Of a stretch of 23,990 nucleotides of DNA, positions 1 to 10,340 are shown in pieces. A program made the translations under genes and the position numbers. Source of the stretch: Gnetum montanum (Eukaryota > Streptophyta > Gnetopsida > Gnetales > Gnetaceae); contig MNCI01011132.1 of the NCBI GenBank assembly GCA_015680685.1, forward strand, positions 4,773 through 28,762, in the 5' to 3' direction. The number at the start of each line of letters is the position of its first letter. Position 1 is the first letter of the stretch. The notes under the pieces were generated by a model. It searched no databases. It was not told where the DNA came from and saw only the letters and a program-made list of their open reading frames with translations.

Positions 1-125
1 ATTTACATTAAAGATAAAAAGAAGCTATTCTGGTCCCATCAAAATACCAAAGATTATCTGAACCCTCTTGACTATTGAATTGTTCAACGGCATGACTACA
101 AGCAGAGGCTCTCTTACAACGATCT

Positions 126-250
126 CAATAGAAGTTCCTATACATTGCACAATAACAAAATTTACTACTAAAATGCTCTTAAGGNAAATTCCAATAGAAG
201 TTCCTATACATTGCACAATAACAAAATTTACTACTAAAATGCTCTTAAGG
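126..250. repeat. Exact 59-bp direct duplication around a single N
   Basis: Bases 126-184 and 192-250 are identical over 59 bp and are separated by a single N at 185 plus six bases. A single unknown base between two copies of the same sequence is typical of two contig ends that overlap but were not merged. It should be read as a probable assembly artefact rather than a biological repeat. Confidence 0.85.
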
Positions 251-308
251 CTTTTAAACACAAGCACTTCTATGGAAAAAGTTTAACAAAAATTTTCTAT
301 TGGGTAAC

Positions 309-463
309 AAGAACAATAAGAGCAGTCTAAAAATCCAAAAATTACTTTCCAAGGATGATATTATCTAAACCACTAGCTAAACANTAATAAGAACAATAAG
401 AGCAGTCTAAAAATCTAAAAATTACTTACCAAGGATGATATTATCTAAACCACTAGCTAAACA
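309..463. repeat. 75-bp direct duplication around a second single N
   Basis: Bases 309-383 and 389-463 match over 75 bp with two differences, with an N at 384 between them. The pattern is the same as at N 185. The two differences could be allelic, that is, two haplotypes joined end to end, or sequencing errors. Confidence 0.8.
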
Positions 464-719
464 ATTTAAACAAATTAAAAAATAAAAAACATAACTCATA
501 GAACTATGACAGAGAGGCTGAAATATTTTCTTTAGCAAGCCATCTTACAAGAAATCTTCTTTACAAATCTTCCAAGACCCCAAGTGTGATCTCAAAAGTG
601 ATGATGATATGAGACCCCAAGTGCTAGCTAGTAGCCTTCCCAAAGTGTCTTCTCCAAAAGTGTGATGTATCAAGTGTCTTTTCCAAAAGTCCTCCTCCTC
701 TTGACCCCCCCTTTGAAGC

Positions 720-729
720 CTTTTTATAG
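720..729 (-). promoter_or_regulatory. TATA box of the left-edge LTR-like segment
   Basis: The minus strand reads CTATAAAAAG, a good plant TATA box, followed by a leader-like stretch with no long ORF. Activity is inferred from the sequence alone. Confidence 0.45.
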
Positions 730-800
730 GGTTCAAAGGTGGTTACATATTCAAAAATATCTTACCTAACTTCTCTCCCAAGTAACTTGTCCAACAAGTT

Positions 801-1020
801 AGGTAGTATTAACTTAGGAAGTTAGGAAGTTAGGAGATATATAAATATTTATTTTGAAAAATAACTCCAATAGTTCCATATAATTGTTTACAATTATAGC
901 TCTAATAGCTTTTCATTTTTACTTGTTTAAAATTTTTAAGAATATTATTGAAGCCCTTAGTGATTTTATGAACAAGGTGATAATATAATATCTACCTTGG
1001 TATAAATGTTGATGGTACCT
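801..1020. other. AT-rich spacer
   Basis: A short run of AAGTTAGG-type words occurs near 807-834. Nothing else is recognised. Confidence 0.4.
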
Positions 1021-1740
1021 AATCTAAAATAATTTATGTGCACTTGCACCTGTCTGAAAATGGCTGGAAAAATTTAAATCCAAAACATCGGACCCGAATG
1101 TGAAGGCGCCAAGCCTGGAACTACCATCAAATACTTCCAAAATATCCCATCCTTGCCAAAAGTCATTATCAACCGCCACCATGGAAGAAGGCTCTGCCGC
1201 TGCATCCGACATCATTGCTATGTGATGTTCGGTTGCTGGAGGAGAAAGATCTGGAAAAAAGAACAATGTATTGAACATATGGCCCTAGACATAGGGTTTC
1301 AGTTGCTTGGAACTATTTTGTTTTGCCCCAAATTCACTTAGGGCTTCCTGTGTTTCTTGTGTTCCTGCAGATCATCTTTCAAATTCTTGCTATTGATTGC
1401 AGAGTCAAGGACAAACGTATCATAGATCTGTGCATCAGTGAATAACAGTGTCTGGTGTGGTAGGTTAAGAATGGCCCTGCAACGGCCAGAAAAATCTTCA
1501 CACAGTGCACACATTGTAGAACACAGTGAACGTCATTGAAGGTAGGCAGATCGGTTGCATTTTTATGGAAAAATTTTACAACTGAAATGGTTTCTGTCTT
1601 GAAAACGACAACGTCCATGTGAGTTCTTCCTCCACCACCTTTGAATCCATGTCCTTGCAAGGTTTTGTCACAATGTGCCCAGCAGAGGTGCTGCTGATTT
1701 GGGGCCAAAGAGAATAGTTGGTTTTGCATAAAAAATAGAA
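1021..1740 (-). other. Unrecognised stretch with weak coding character
   Basis: This part is less AT-rich than its surroundings and has two adjoining minus-strand open frames (1379-1729 and 1024-1278) of 116 and 84 codons. Their translations contain no motif I can assign. The first is Cys/His-rich near its start (LCWAHCDKTLQGHGF), and the second has a Ser/Ala/Glu-rich start followed by an aromatic patch (NDFWQGWDILEVF). They could be remnants of a decayed gene or chance frames. No start context, splice pattern or homolog supports a real gene. Confidence 0.25.
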
Positions 1741-2730
1741 GCCATTACAGGTCGATAAACCTTAGCACTTTCCTGCATAATCTACCAACATGATTCCTTG
1801 TGAAAGAATGGGCATTCTTTTGGACTATTTTTCCATCGGTTGCAGCAATTTCATTCATTTTTTTTGCATACAGTGGCTGGAATTGTTCTTTCCCGTAAAA
1901 ACATTATTCAAATCTTGAAATGGTTGACTTTCATAAGGTTGATTTTAATTTCTCATTGATGCATTCATGAACAGGGTTAGTTATTTTTAATCAATAAAGC
2001 TTTTCAACTCTTTTTCAACCTTCCCTTCACATAGGAGCATGATAAATTTTCCTTTCCTTGGTATCATTATTTGAAAGTGGAAACACTATATCTTCATTCA
2101 ACAAATTTCCACATGAAACCTCTGGTATTAAAATATCAATAGGGCACAACCATTATATATATATATTTTTGAATATCTTCTATGGCTTATTCATATTTTA
2201 TCACCTTTGCTATTCCATGAAATGGCTAAATGTGCCAATAGTTACTTTCTTTCCCTTAAAAATTTTCGTAATTACTTTTTATTTTGTTCATTTCCATCTT
2301 GACTTCCATTTCATCAACGTTACAATTGTCTCTTTTTATCCATCTTTCTTATTCCTTTTATTTTTCCATTCTCGCTACTAGAGGTTTGCTCTTAGTCATG
2401 GGGGTCCTAACCAATTTTTTTTGATTTTCTCTTAACCCCTACACCTTTGGTAGTCACCAATATTATATCTCTAGAATCTGCATCAGCCATACCACAACTC
2501 AGCCAATGGACCTTTCACTGAAGCAAGGTATCAAATGTATTGTGATTCATTTACCCTTGCTAATATAAGACTGTGTTGTGTGTGTAGATGGAAATCATAC
2601 AACAATAGATTGGATCTGGAGGGAACACTTAGAATGGATTGGTGCTGAAGCAGCTATGCAAGGAACAAGATTGATGGTGTGCTTACAGATGGACAGAAAA
2701 AGGTGCAATCTAGTGTTGGCAGCAACAAAC
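1741..2730. other. AT-rich intergenic DNA, nothing recognised
   Basis: Low-complexity T-rich tracts and a short TA run (about 2155-2168) are present. The open frames here are T-rich strings of hydrophobic residues typical of chance translation. Confidence 0.5.
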
Positions 2731-2760
2731 TTCTTTCTCTTTCTCTCTCTCTCTCTCTCA
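2731..2760. repeat. CT microsatellite
   Basis: A pyrimidine tract ends in an uninterrupted run of CT dinucleotides (about nine units, 2742-2759), preceded by imperfect TTCTTTCT units. Confidence 0.9.
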
Positions 2761-2980
2761 GCTACCAAATAAGGCTAGATGTCAAATGTACATAGTCTTC
2801 ACTCTTGTTGTCATGAACACTAGTTTTGTCATGTTTTGTAATGATGATCCATTCACATGTCATCCCATTCACCATTAGTTCCATTCAATTCAATAATCCC
2901 ATACCTTCCCAATATTTCGTAAGAAACTTGAGGATGAGTTTTCATTCAGTCATGGGGGTATGATGGAACACGATATCGCA

Positions 2981-3050
2981 TGGGCTACGATATCGCGTAC
3001 GCGATATTTTGTTGGAAGCTGCAATATCACGTACGCGATATTGTAGCCCA
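2981..3050. repeat. Large CpG-rich inverted repeat with nested palindromes
   Basis: The left arm 2981-3008 and right arm 3023-3050 (28 nt each) are reverse complements with only two mismatches, around a 14-nt loop (3009-3022). Within the left arm, 2990-3007 is itself a perfect 18-bp palindrome (ATATCGCGTACGCGATAT). The right arm carries the same core with one change. Both mismatches are explained by CG becoming CA or TG in the right arm, as expected from methylated-cytosine deamination. A further ACGATATCGC word lies just upstream near 2970. Confidence 0.9.
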
Positions 3051-3057
3051 ATGCTAG

Positions 3058-3070
3058 TTTTATAAATAAG
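3058..3070 (+). promoter_or_regulatory. TATA-box-like site beside the palindrome
   Basis: TTTATAAATAAG lies 8 bp after the inverted repeat and is followed by a CT-rich leader-like stretch. The arrangement resembles the U3/R border of an LTR or another TE promoter, but no element ends could be defined. Confidence 0.4.
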
Positions 3071-3129
3071 AGGCAGCTCTCCCTTTTTTCTTCTTCTAGA
3101 TCTAGACCTTAGCCAAACTCTTGCCATTT

Positions 3130-3720
3130 TTTATTCCAATGCTAGAATAATTTTCATGTGCCTGCAATAGGAGTCCCAAAGTGAACGAATCTTTATTTGA
3201 GCAATTTTGTACCTAAGCACACAATTATGTATGGAAATAAAGATGAACTTTTGGATAAACCTTGTAGCATATGCATTAAGATAAATAGGACTTTAATTAT
3301 TATTAAATGTTTTAATGCTTTCTTAAGGACTTAATCTCTCTCAACCCTCAACTCTCATAGTTAAGTGCATTCAGTACAACCACTTCGAGCACATGCGTTA
3401 TGCTTGGTAATCCTAGTAATGAATAGCATTTGGTAATCCTAGTAGCATTGCATTAGTTCAGGGTGTGAACAACAAGTGGGAATGAATACTTATGCTAGGA
3501 CGATTAAAGCTTATTTAGTTAAAGCTAGTTACTTAGTCTCTTCACCCTTTCCTTTCTTAACATAGGTGATAAAAACATAAAAGATATAAAAATCACATGT
3601 CTTGAGGTTACTTAACCATACAACCATGAAAAATACAAGTAATCTTGGGAGGACAATGATTGATTAAACTTAGGTGTTCCATAAGGCATGTAGGAACTTG
3701 GTCTGTAGAGTTCGACTAGA
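3130..3720. other. AT-rich intergenic DNA, nothing recognised
   Basis: No coding, RNA or repeat signature was found. There is a short local duplication of TTGGTAATCCTAGTA near 3403-3445. Confidence 0.4.
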
Positions 3721-3739
3721 TCATGCATGTAATGGTCGT

Positions 3740-3850
3740 ATTCGTATGGTTGAGTGTAGTGGTACCTCACCACTCATCAAAGGTTGTAGATTCAATCCTA
3801 GCATCCAAGGGTTTGCTATCACATATCTCAAGGAAACCAATGTCCAATGC
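3740..3850 (+). mobile_element. tRNA-promoter-like patch, possible SINE
   Basis: A box-A-like word (GGTTGAGTGTAGTGG, around 3748-3762) is followed about 27 bp later by a box-B-like word (GATTCAATCC, 3789-3798, within GGTTGTAGATTCAATCC). The order and spacing match the internal RNA polymerase III promoter of tRNAs and tRNA-derived SINEs. The sequence between them does not fold as a tRNA cloverleaf, so a functional tRNA is unlikely. No tail or target-site duplication was identified. Confidence 0.35.
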
Positions 3851-4204
3851 ATAGTGGAAGCCTAGTACTAGCACCAACAGGGATTTTTGGAACTTTATCC
3901 TAAACATGGCATCACCTAAAAACTCTTTCATAGAAGGGAAACACATTAGTTCTCCATCCTTTAAAACTGGTTTGTTCTTGGATCCACTATTTTCATCCAA
4001 CTTGTTTTACATCTTTTTTTAATACAAGAAACACTATGAATCCCTTTTTGAATCTTGGAGGCATTCCTTGCTCTTTGAGAGTCTTGATGTATTTATTTCC
4101 AATTTTAAAAAAAATATTTGGGGCATTTGGTTTTTTGAAAAATAATTTTTCTTCCTTCGCAAAGATACTAAATAAGGTTTTTCTTTCTACTAGAAGACAT
4201 GGTA

Positions 4205-4440
4205 GAAATTTGTGCTTCCTACTTAAAATCATAGCTAAAGAATGCATGCTTCCTACATGAAGTCACATTAGAAAATGTGTGCTTCTTGCTTACAATCATA
4301 ATCAAGAACATGTGTTCACTACTTGGAGTCATGATAGAAAATGTATGCTTCTTGCTTGAAGTCATAGTTAAAAGCATATGCTTCATACCTGAAGTTACTA
4401 TTAAGAACATGTACTTCTTCCTTAGAGTCACTCTTAACTA
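4205..4440. repeat. 33-bp minisatellite, about seven degenerate copies
   Basis: Units of about 33 bp built around TGTGCTTCTTGCTTGAAGTCAT followed by an A-rich stretch repeat from about 4210 to 4440. Because the unit is a multiple of three, both strands stay open and translate into an 11-residue periodic peptide (for example KKHTFSIMTPS and SEHMFLIMIVS on the minus strand). This explains the overlapping open frames here, and no gene is implied. Confidence 0.75.
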
Positions 4441-6249
4441 TATATATGTGTGCAATCTCTCTTTCTTTAGCACAAAATTTATTGGTATAAAATTTGATAG
4501 TCCACCTTTTGTCAAGATGGTTAATCACAAAATCGCATCTTTTGTTTCCTATCATAGTCATTAAAGTGTCTAGCATTGAAAACACCTTTTATCAAAGTGA
4601 TTAAACACAAAATCTTATTTATTCTATTGTAGAAAAAAACCTTTTTGATATATTTTAGTTCTAGTTTCTTCTACTTCTTTTTCACTTTTTATTAGAGGGA
4701 TTTTTATTTTCTAAAACCATGAAGACATCTAAAAACCTATATTCACTCATAATTAATCTTGCCTTTCTAACATCCTCACAATTAGTTTTAAAGTGAACTA
4801 TTAAAATAAAAATTTTTATTATAGTGGCAATCCCACTTAACATGTGTTTTATTAAACCCATGAGTTGTATTCATTGCAATATATCCTACCATGATTGAAC
4901 TTATAACTCCTTGTGCTTTAATTATTGGAATATACTTGTGGCAAATGGAATATTCATGCCATAGGGCTTGCCAACAATTTTTCCTAATGCTGTAGGTAAT
5001 GCTTCGAAGGGAAATCATTCTAAGCCTTCAAAACATGTGGAAGTCAACTACCACTCAACTTTTTCTAAATTTCAACAAGTAGTTTTTGATGGTAATGCAA
5101 AAGAAAATTCATCTACAATTCAAAAGTCTTGCTTTTATCTCAATAGCATAGCAGTCATGAAGTGAAAATGGTTAGCAATAGGAAGAGTAAGAATTTTATG
5201 TGCATTCTAGTGTATGAATGAGATTGATGCAAATCACCTTATAAGCCCATATGAATTTCATGCACATTATTGGCAACTAGCACGAATAAAGACAATTATT
5301 CATAAGCTTATGAATGATAATACTCATAACCATTTTCTTAAATTCTTAACACAATTCTTTTCTTAAGGTTTCAATACTTCATGTAATGAATCCATCTAGA
5401 ATTATTCATAACACTAAGGATGACATTTTAAAAATAATCTCCAATTTTTATCAAACACTCCTAATATCCTATAAACTCCTTATAAACAAAATGCTAGTTG
5501 TAACACCTTGAACCAAATTGAACCATTAAGAACTTTAAGGAATGTAATAAAAACTTAATTCAGAAACTTTTATGAGATGAAACCATCATTTTCACTAACT
5601 TTTCTAGTTGACCTTTACAAATATATGAAACTTACACAATTGATAGGAGGCTACGCATGTTAAGAAATGATGAAAGAGTTACCACAAGGTAAGAAGCATA
5701 TACAAAGGGGCTTACAATGTTAAGAAAATTCAAAAACTTTGTAGGGTCCTAAGAGTATACAAGGCCACAGTGATACACCAACATAAAATTACAAGATACT
5801 AAATTACAAGACACACATAATTATGAACAAGGAACACAAAGAACTAGAATGAAGGAAAATTTAGATAACACTTATAAAATACATACATGTGCTAATAGAA
5901 ATCACTAAGAAATGCTAAAAATATAGAAATGCTATAAGATGGATCAATAACTATAAAGTCTTCACCTTAATTTATAGGAAAGGAAATGAAAGAATGAATT
6001 GAATGCAATTGATTGGGGTAGGCACTTCATTATGATTAGTATCTCTACTACCACATGAAGTTTCTTGACAATGTCAACCTTATCATTTTGGAAAGAAGAA
6101 TGTATGAAATTATTATGTGTTCTGTAGTCTTGGGCAAATGTCCATGATAGGGCTCCTCTTGTAAAGTCCAACTTGTCCTCCAATTGGTGAACTATCATGG
6201 ATTAGTTTTCCTTGGACATAAACATCCTCTTAACCACAAATCTTTTCGT
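4441..6249. other. AT-rich DNA, possible 3' flank/LTR of the adjoining minus-strand element
   Basis: No coding domain is recognised. The 3' LTR of the Ty3/gypsy element at 6250-10450 should lie on this side, but I could not pair it with a 5' copy or fix its ends. Open frames at 4788-5018, 4968-5165 and 5962-6198 show no recognisable motif. Confidence 0.3.
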
Positions 6250-6384
6250 TGTAAGGAATTGATTGATTATTACATTCCTTCTTCATTTCATAAGCTAATT
6301 GATTGTTGCTCTTCACACGAGTTGCATGGAAAATCTTGTTCTTGTAAACTTACCTCTACATATGGAGATGGTTGTCAATGGTGA

Positions 6385-7330
6385 ATATTAGTAACATTAA
6401 AAATGGATGAAATTATAAAGCATACAGGTCTATCTCATAAGCATTTATAAAGATCTTCTTCTTAATCCAAAATGGCTTGATCTTTCTTACTTGTAGCTTG
6501 GAAAGTTTTGGTTGTTGTTCTCCTCCTTCAAATGATAGCTACCCATAAAGTTTATTACCTTGTTCTTTATATTTCTAATTTCTTATTTGAATCTACTTCT
6601 CAACATTCTCATGGAATTATGTTAGGTCCCTTGCAAATTCATCAAGTATTGCTTCCAATGCTTTCATAACTTAAGGGTGTCTACTGTAAATAACTTTGAA
6701 TGCATCTCCATAGTGTCACAACACACATAGATTTATTGTATGTGAATTTAGCTTTTGAAAGCTTTTGTTCTCATAATCTAGAATTTTTTTTCACATAATT
6801 AATGTACAAATTGCCTAGGCTTCTATTTACAACTTTTGTTTACTCATTTTTTTGGGGATGATAGCCAAAGATAAATCATAATCTATAGCCAACAAACGTC
6901 CACAAAGTTTACCAAAATAAACTTACAAAATTAATATCTCGATCACTTAGGATGATTTGTGAAATGCTGTGTAGCTTCACCATTTCACCGAAGAATAATT
7001 CTACTACTTTCTTGCTATCATGTATCATATGATAAGGAAGAAAATGAGAAATCTTTGAAAATCTATCTACAATAATCAAAATACAATCATTTCTATATTA
7101 ACTTCATGGAATGCAAAAATAAAAAATAAAAATCAAGATAAATGTCCTCCCATGGTTGTTCTTAAATGGGGAATGACTGATACAAACTAGTATTTGCAAC
7201 TATCCCTTTGGCATAACATATGGAACATCCTTCAATGTATTTCTTCATCTACATCTTCATTTGTATTATCTTTGTAACCTTTATATGTTTTTATTTTGGC
7301 CAATAGGAGCTGAAATTATACTACTAAATG
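6385..7330 (-). pseudogene. Integrase remnant (Ty3/gypsy)
   Basis: The enzyme would insert element cDNA into the host chromosome. Reading the minus strand in several frames, I see in order a CxxC half of the zinc-binding domain (EGCSICYAKG, near 7230), the start of the catalytic core (WEDIYLDF, near 7150), then VDRFSKISHFLPYHM near 7060 and the block containing SDRD near 6935, which carries the second catalytic Asp. A region matching QTEVVNRSLGN follows near 6830, then FTYNKSM near 6745. Near 6490 the stretch LQVRKIKPFWIKKK corresponds to the GPY/F-type C-terminal module. Frequent stops and frame changes mark it as dead. It directly follows RNase H, as expected for gypsy elements. Confidence 0.8.
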
Positions 7331-7529
7331 CTTCATAAATCAACTTATCCCAAAGGTTACCTTATGAAATACACAATTTCTAATCTTTATACATCAAATG
7401 ATTATGAACCTCATAATCTTCTTTAGACTATTGTGGACCTTTTTGGATTTTCTTCCAAACTTTACCAAAATTAAGATCTTCATTATAACTTAAGTTTTCT
7501 ATTTTTAATTCATCCATTGAAAATTAACC

Positions 7530-7845
7530 CACAAAAAATGCATGTCTACTTAATGGATGAGCAACTTTGTTTTGTGAACCTTGCTTATGCTTGACTACAA
7601 AGTTGTACTCCTATAATTGCTCCACCCACTTGACATGCTTGGCACTTAACTTTGGTTGCTTTTGAATAAACTACAAAGCTTTATAACTTGTAATGAACAA
7701 AAACTCCTTTGGAAGTAAGGAATGTCTCCAACATCTTAATTCCTACAAAATGGCATGAGACTCTTTTTCATAAGTAAAAAACTTGCTTCTTGAATCATTT
7801 AAATTTTCACTAAAGTATGCTACTGTTTTGCCATTTTAATTAATA
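7530..7845 (-). pseudogene. RNase H remnant (Ty3/gypsy)
   Basis: A single minus-strand frame preserves nearly the whole RNase H segment of a gypsy polymerase. It opens with VAYFSENLNDSRSKFFTYEK, continues through ELRCWRHSLLPKEF and KHVKWVEQL, and ends with EYNFVVKHKQGSQNKVAHPLSR. Three in-frame TAG codons interrupt it, two of them at positions where the family usually has Gln. Normally the domain degrades the RNA strand of the RNA:DNA hybrid during reverse transcription. It lies between the reverse transcriptase and integrase remnants. Confidence 0.85.
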
Positions 7846-8049
7846 ACTCATCCAATTTCTTCTCCACTTGCATTGCAATCCACTTGAAATACCTTATCAA
7901 ACTTTGACAATGAAAGAATAGATGCATTTACCAAAATTTTCTTAAGTTATTGGAAGGTATGATCTACTACTTGACTCTAGTTGAATGTATGTTAATTCTT
8001 ATCCTTAATAGGGTTAATCATTGGGGCTACTATCCCATTAAAATCCGTA

Positions 8050-8815
8050 ATGCTCTTTATGTAAGAAAGCTTGCTAATCCATAAAATGTCCCCAACTCTA
8101 TAGTGGTTCTTGGTGTCTTCTAATCTACGATGATCTTTACCTTATTTGGACTTGATTTGAAATCATTCTTAGAAATGAAGAAGCCAAAGTAAACCAATTC
8201 ATTCTTCATAAAGCTACACTTATTAAGATTTATGAACAACTATTCTTCTTTTAGCCTTCTTAGAATCAATTGGAGTTGCTCCAAATGCTCTTTTCTTAAC
8301 TTGCTATAAACAAGAATACCATCTAGAAAGATAATAAAACATTGATTTAGATATAGATTCAGTACTTCAGTCATTAATATCATGAGTTTTCTCAAAGCAT
8401 TTATAAGAACAAAAGGCATAAGTTTTCATTCATATGAGTCATTTGGAGTATGAAATACATTCTTTCACTTATCACTTTTAAAATTATCTTAATGAAAAAT
8501 CTAGCTTCTAACAAATTATTTAATATATCATCCATTCTAGACATGGAAAACTAGTAAATTATTGTAAATTTTTTGATGGATTGATCATCAATATACATAC
8601 AAAGCTCATTTGATGCTTTCTTAGGTGTCAATACTGCTAGTTTGCACATGGGCTGAGGCTTTCCTAAACAGGTCCTTTGCTTTCGAGCTTTGCTACTTAT
8701 CTCTCTAGCTTCTTACCTTTCATTAGAATCATTTTATAAGTAGCTTTGTTTCGAAGTTTTACTTCATAATCAAATCAATGACATGAGAAATTGATCTTGG
8801 TGGTGGCAAACCTGT
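8050..8815 (-). pseudogene. Reverse transcriptase remnant (Ty3/gypsy)
   Basis: The start is marked by GLPPPRSISHVIDLI (near 8810), the usual first block of gypsy RT. It is followed in a shifted frame by KKLERQVAKLESKGPV and ESLSPCAN, then by LMPFVLINAL near 8410 and FIIFLDGILVYSK near 8335-8300. The catalytic motif, normally two adjacent Asp, reads LDG here: codon 8318-8320 is GGT, so one metal-binding Asp is missing. Downstream blocks EHLEQLQLILRRLKEE and FFISKNDFKSSPNKVK continue the thumb side. Stops and frameshifts throughout, plus the lost Asp, make it inactive. Confidence 0.85.
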
Positions 8816-9849
8816 AGGAAAATCATTCATAAGAATATTTGTAAATTAAACTAATATCCTCTTCAGCTCTGGATGATTGCAATCCATGTTATCATTGGTT
8901 GAACTTAAAGTGGTTACCAAAGTAAAACCTTCATTTTTCTTCTAAATTTCTTGCAACACCTCATGTTAGAATAGTAGGAAAACCATGCTCCTTTGTTCTT
9001 CATAAGTTGCAACATTCGTTAATCTTGGAGAATTATTTTGAATTATGAATAGTATTCCTTGCTATGTTACAATAATAGTATTCTCAAGAGAATTAATGGT
9101 AGCATCACAATCATATTTCCAAGAGTTTCCTAAGATTATGTAGTCTACATCCATTGTCACAACATCATATACATTACAATCTCTTATGGATGCTAGTTTT
9201 CTATGTTATGGGTCTACTAGTTTGCTAATCCAACCAACTTATAACATACCACTATAAATGCCTTCTTGTTTGTAATAATTGCTTGATCATAAATCTTGAA
9301 ACAAGATTACTAGAAATTACATTATTTCTAATCATAAGAAGTAGATAATTCTTACACTAGAAATGAAATTTAAGCAAGTTCCTTCTTTGGAAAACTTCAT
9401 CATACTTTATAACCTTCTAATTAATTAGCTTCAATAACATTTAGATCCTTAGCTTGAAAATTGATCCTTCCTCCTCTATCATAACTTGAGATGGCCTTGT
9501 CATGATTATATGTTTAGAATAGCTTGTAACATATTCAGGTGATGGTTGAGAGACAATAATACATAGATTTCTAGCATTTCTTGGGTAATTACTAGACTTA
9601 TGTCCAAATTCTCTAAATTTGTAATAGACTCAATGGAACACAACCTGGGAGCCTTCACTAGCATCATAACCTTTTCCATCTCTAAATGATGCATAAAATC
9701 CATGACTAACACTTCTCATCTCTACACATTTTTATTCATTCTAGTGATGAAATCCTCACTTTCATGTAAACTAGAATTTCACCATCTCCTCTTGAATTAA
9801 TGTTTCCTTCATGAAAGTTGTAACTACTTCTACCACATTGTGAGTTGAA
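8816..9849 (-). pseudogene. Protease/linker zone of the minus-strand Ty3/gypsy element
   Basis: Between the gag and RT remnants, where the zinc knuckle and aspartic protease should be, the translation is too decayed to show a clear CCHC knuckle or a D-[ST]-G active site. A weak trace is a minus-strand frame at 9506-9712 and short stretches resembling spacer sequence. The assignment is by position. Confidence 0.35.
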
Positions 9850-10340
9850 ACTTCATTCATTTCTTTAATACTTTTTACCCTTCCAAGTAAACTGATATGC
9901 CTCCTTAATTGTAAGAGAATTTACCATGGTCATTTTATCTTGTATGGCTATTCATAGCCCACCAATATATCTAGTAACTTGATCCTTTATATCTTTAATA
10001 ATTTTTTCATAAATAGTAAGCCTATGAAATTCTTCTATATAATCCTTAACGAACTTCTCACCTTGCTTCAAACCTTGGAGCTAAAGGTATGTTTCCTTTC
10101 TATAGCTAATAGGTAAAAAAATTTCCTTAAGCTTACTTATGAGCTTTCTTCCAACTCTTTATTGTTTACTTTTTCTCACATCTCTTCTTGGCCTACATCT
10201 CTTATCATCAAGTTGCAACTAATTCCGTAAGCTTTTTCATGGTAATCTTAAGTTTATGAGCATCTTTGATAGCCTTCAATTCAAAATAAGTTTTAATCTA
10301 CTAGATCTAGTCCAACAAATTATCCAAGTCCATCCTACCA
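9850..10340 (-). pseudogene. Gag remnant (Ty3/gypsy)
   Basis: The minus strand encodes the typical retrotransposon gag core: LQGLKQGEKFVKDYIEEFHR (about 10085-10025), then KDQVTRYIGGL and AIQDKMTM (about 9995-9925), corresponding to the conserved gag stretch where the chain passes from YxxEF to RYxxGL. A less conserved N-terminal part with WTWI and RLKLILN lies upstream near 10330-10270. Gag would form the virus-like particle that houses reverse transcription. Several stops are present. It is upstream of pol on the same strand, confirming the element's orientation. Confidence 0.75.

Larger units (their letters stand above)
1..800 (-). mobile_element. LTR-like noncoding segment, minus strand, running off the left edge
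   Basis: Read on the minus strand, this stretch has the look of the U3-R-U5 part of a plant LTR: an AT-rich upstream part, a clear TATA box at 720-729, then a transcribed-leader-like stretch rich in short words such as CACTTTTGG and CACTTGGGGTC that repeat loosely between 560 and 690. No coding domain is attached within the window. The left part (1-480) is AT-rich and damaged by two N-flanked duplications. No TG...CA ends, target-site duplication or primer-binding site could be fixed, so a solo LTR or the 5' end of an element lying to the left are both possible. The identification rests on overall layout only. Confidence 0.4.

Noticed and set aside
3747-3798. A tRNA gene
   Set aside because: The A- and B-box-like words are present, but no acceptor, D or anticodon stems could be drawn.
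4205-4585. Overlapping small genes on both strands
   Set aside because: They are translations of a 33-bp tandem repeat and have 11-residue periodicity, with no independent support.
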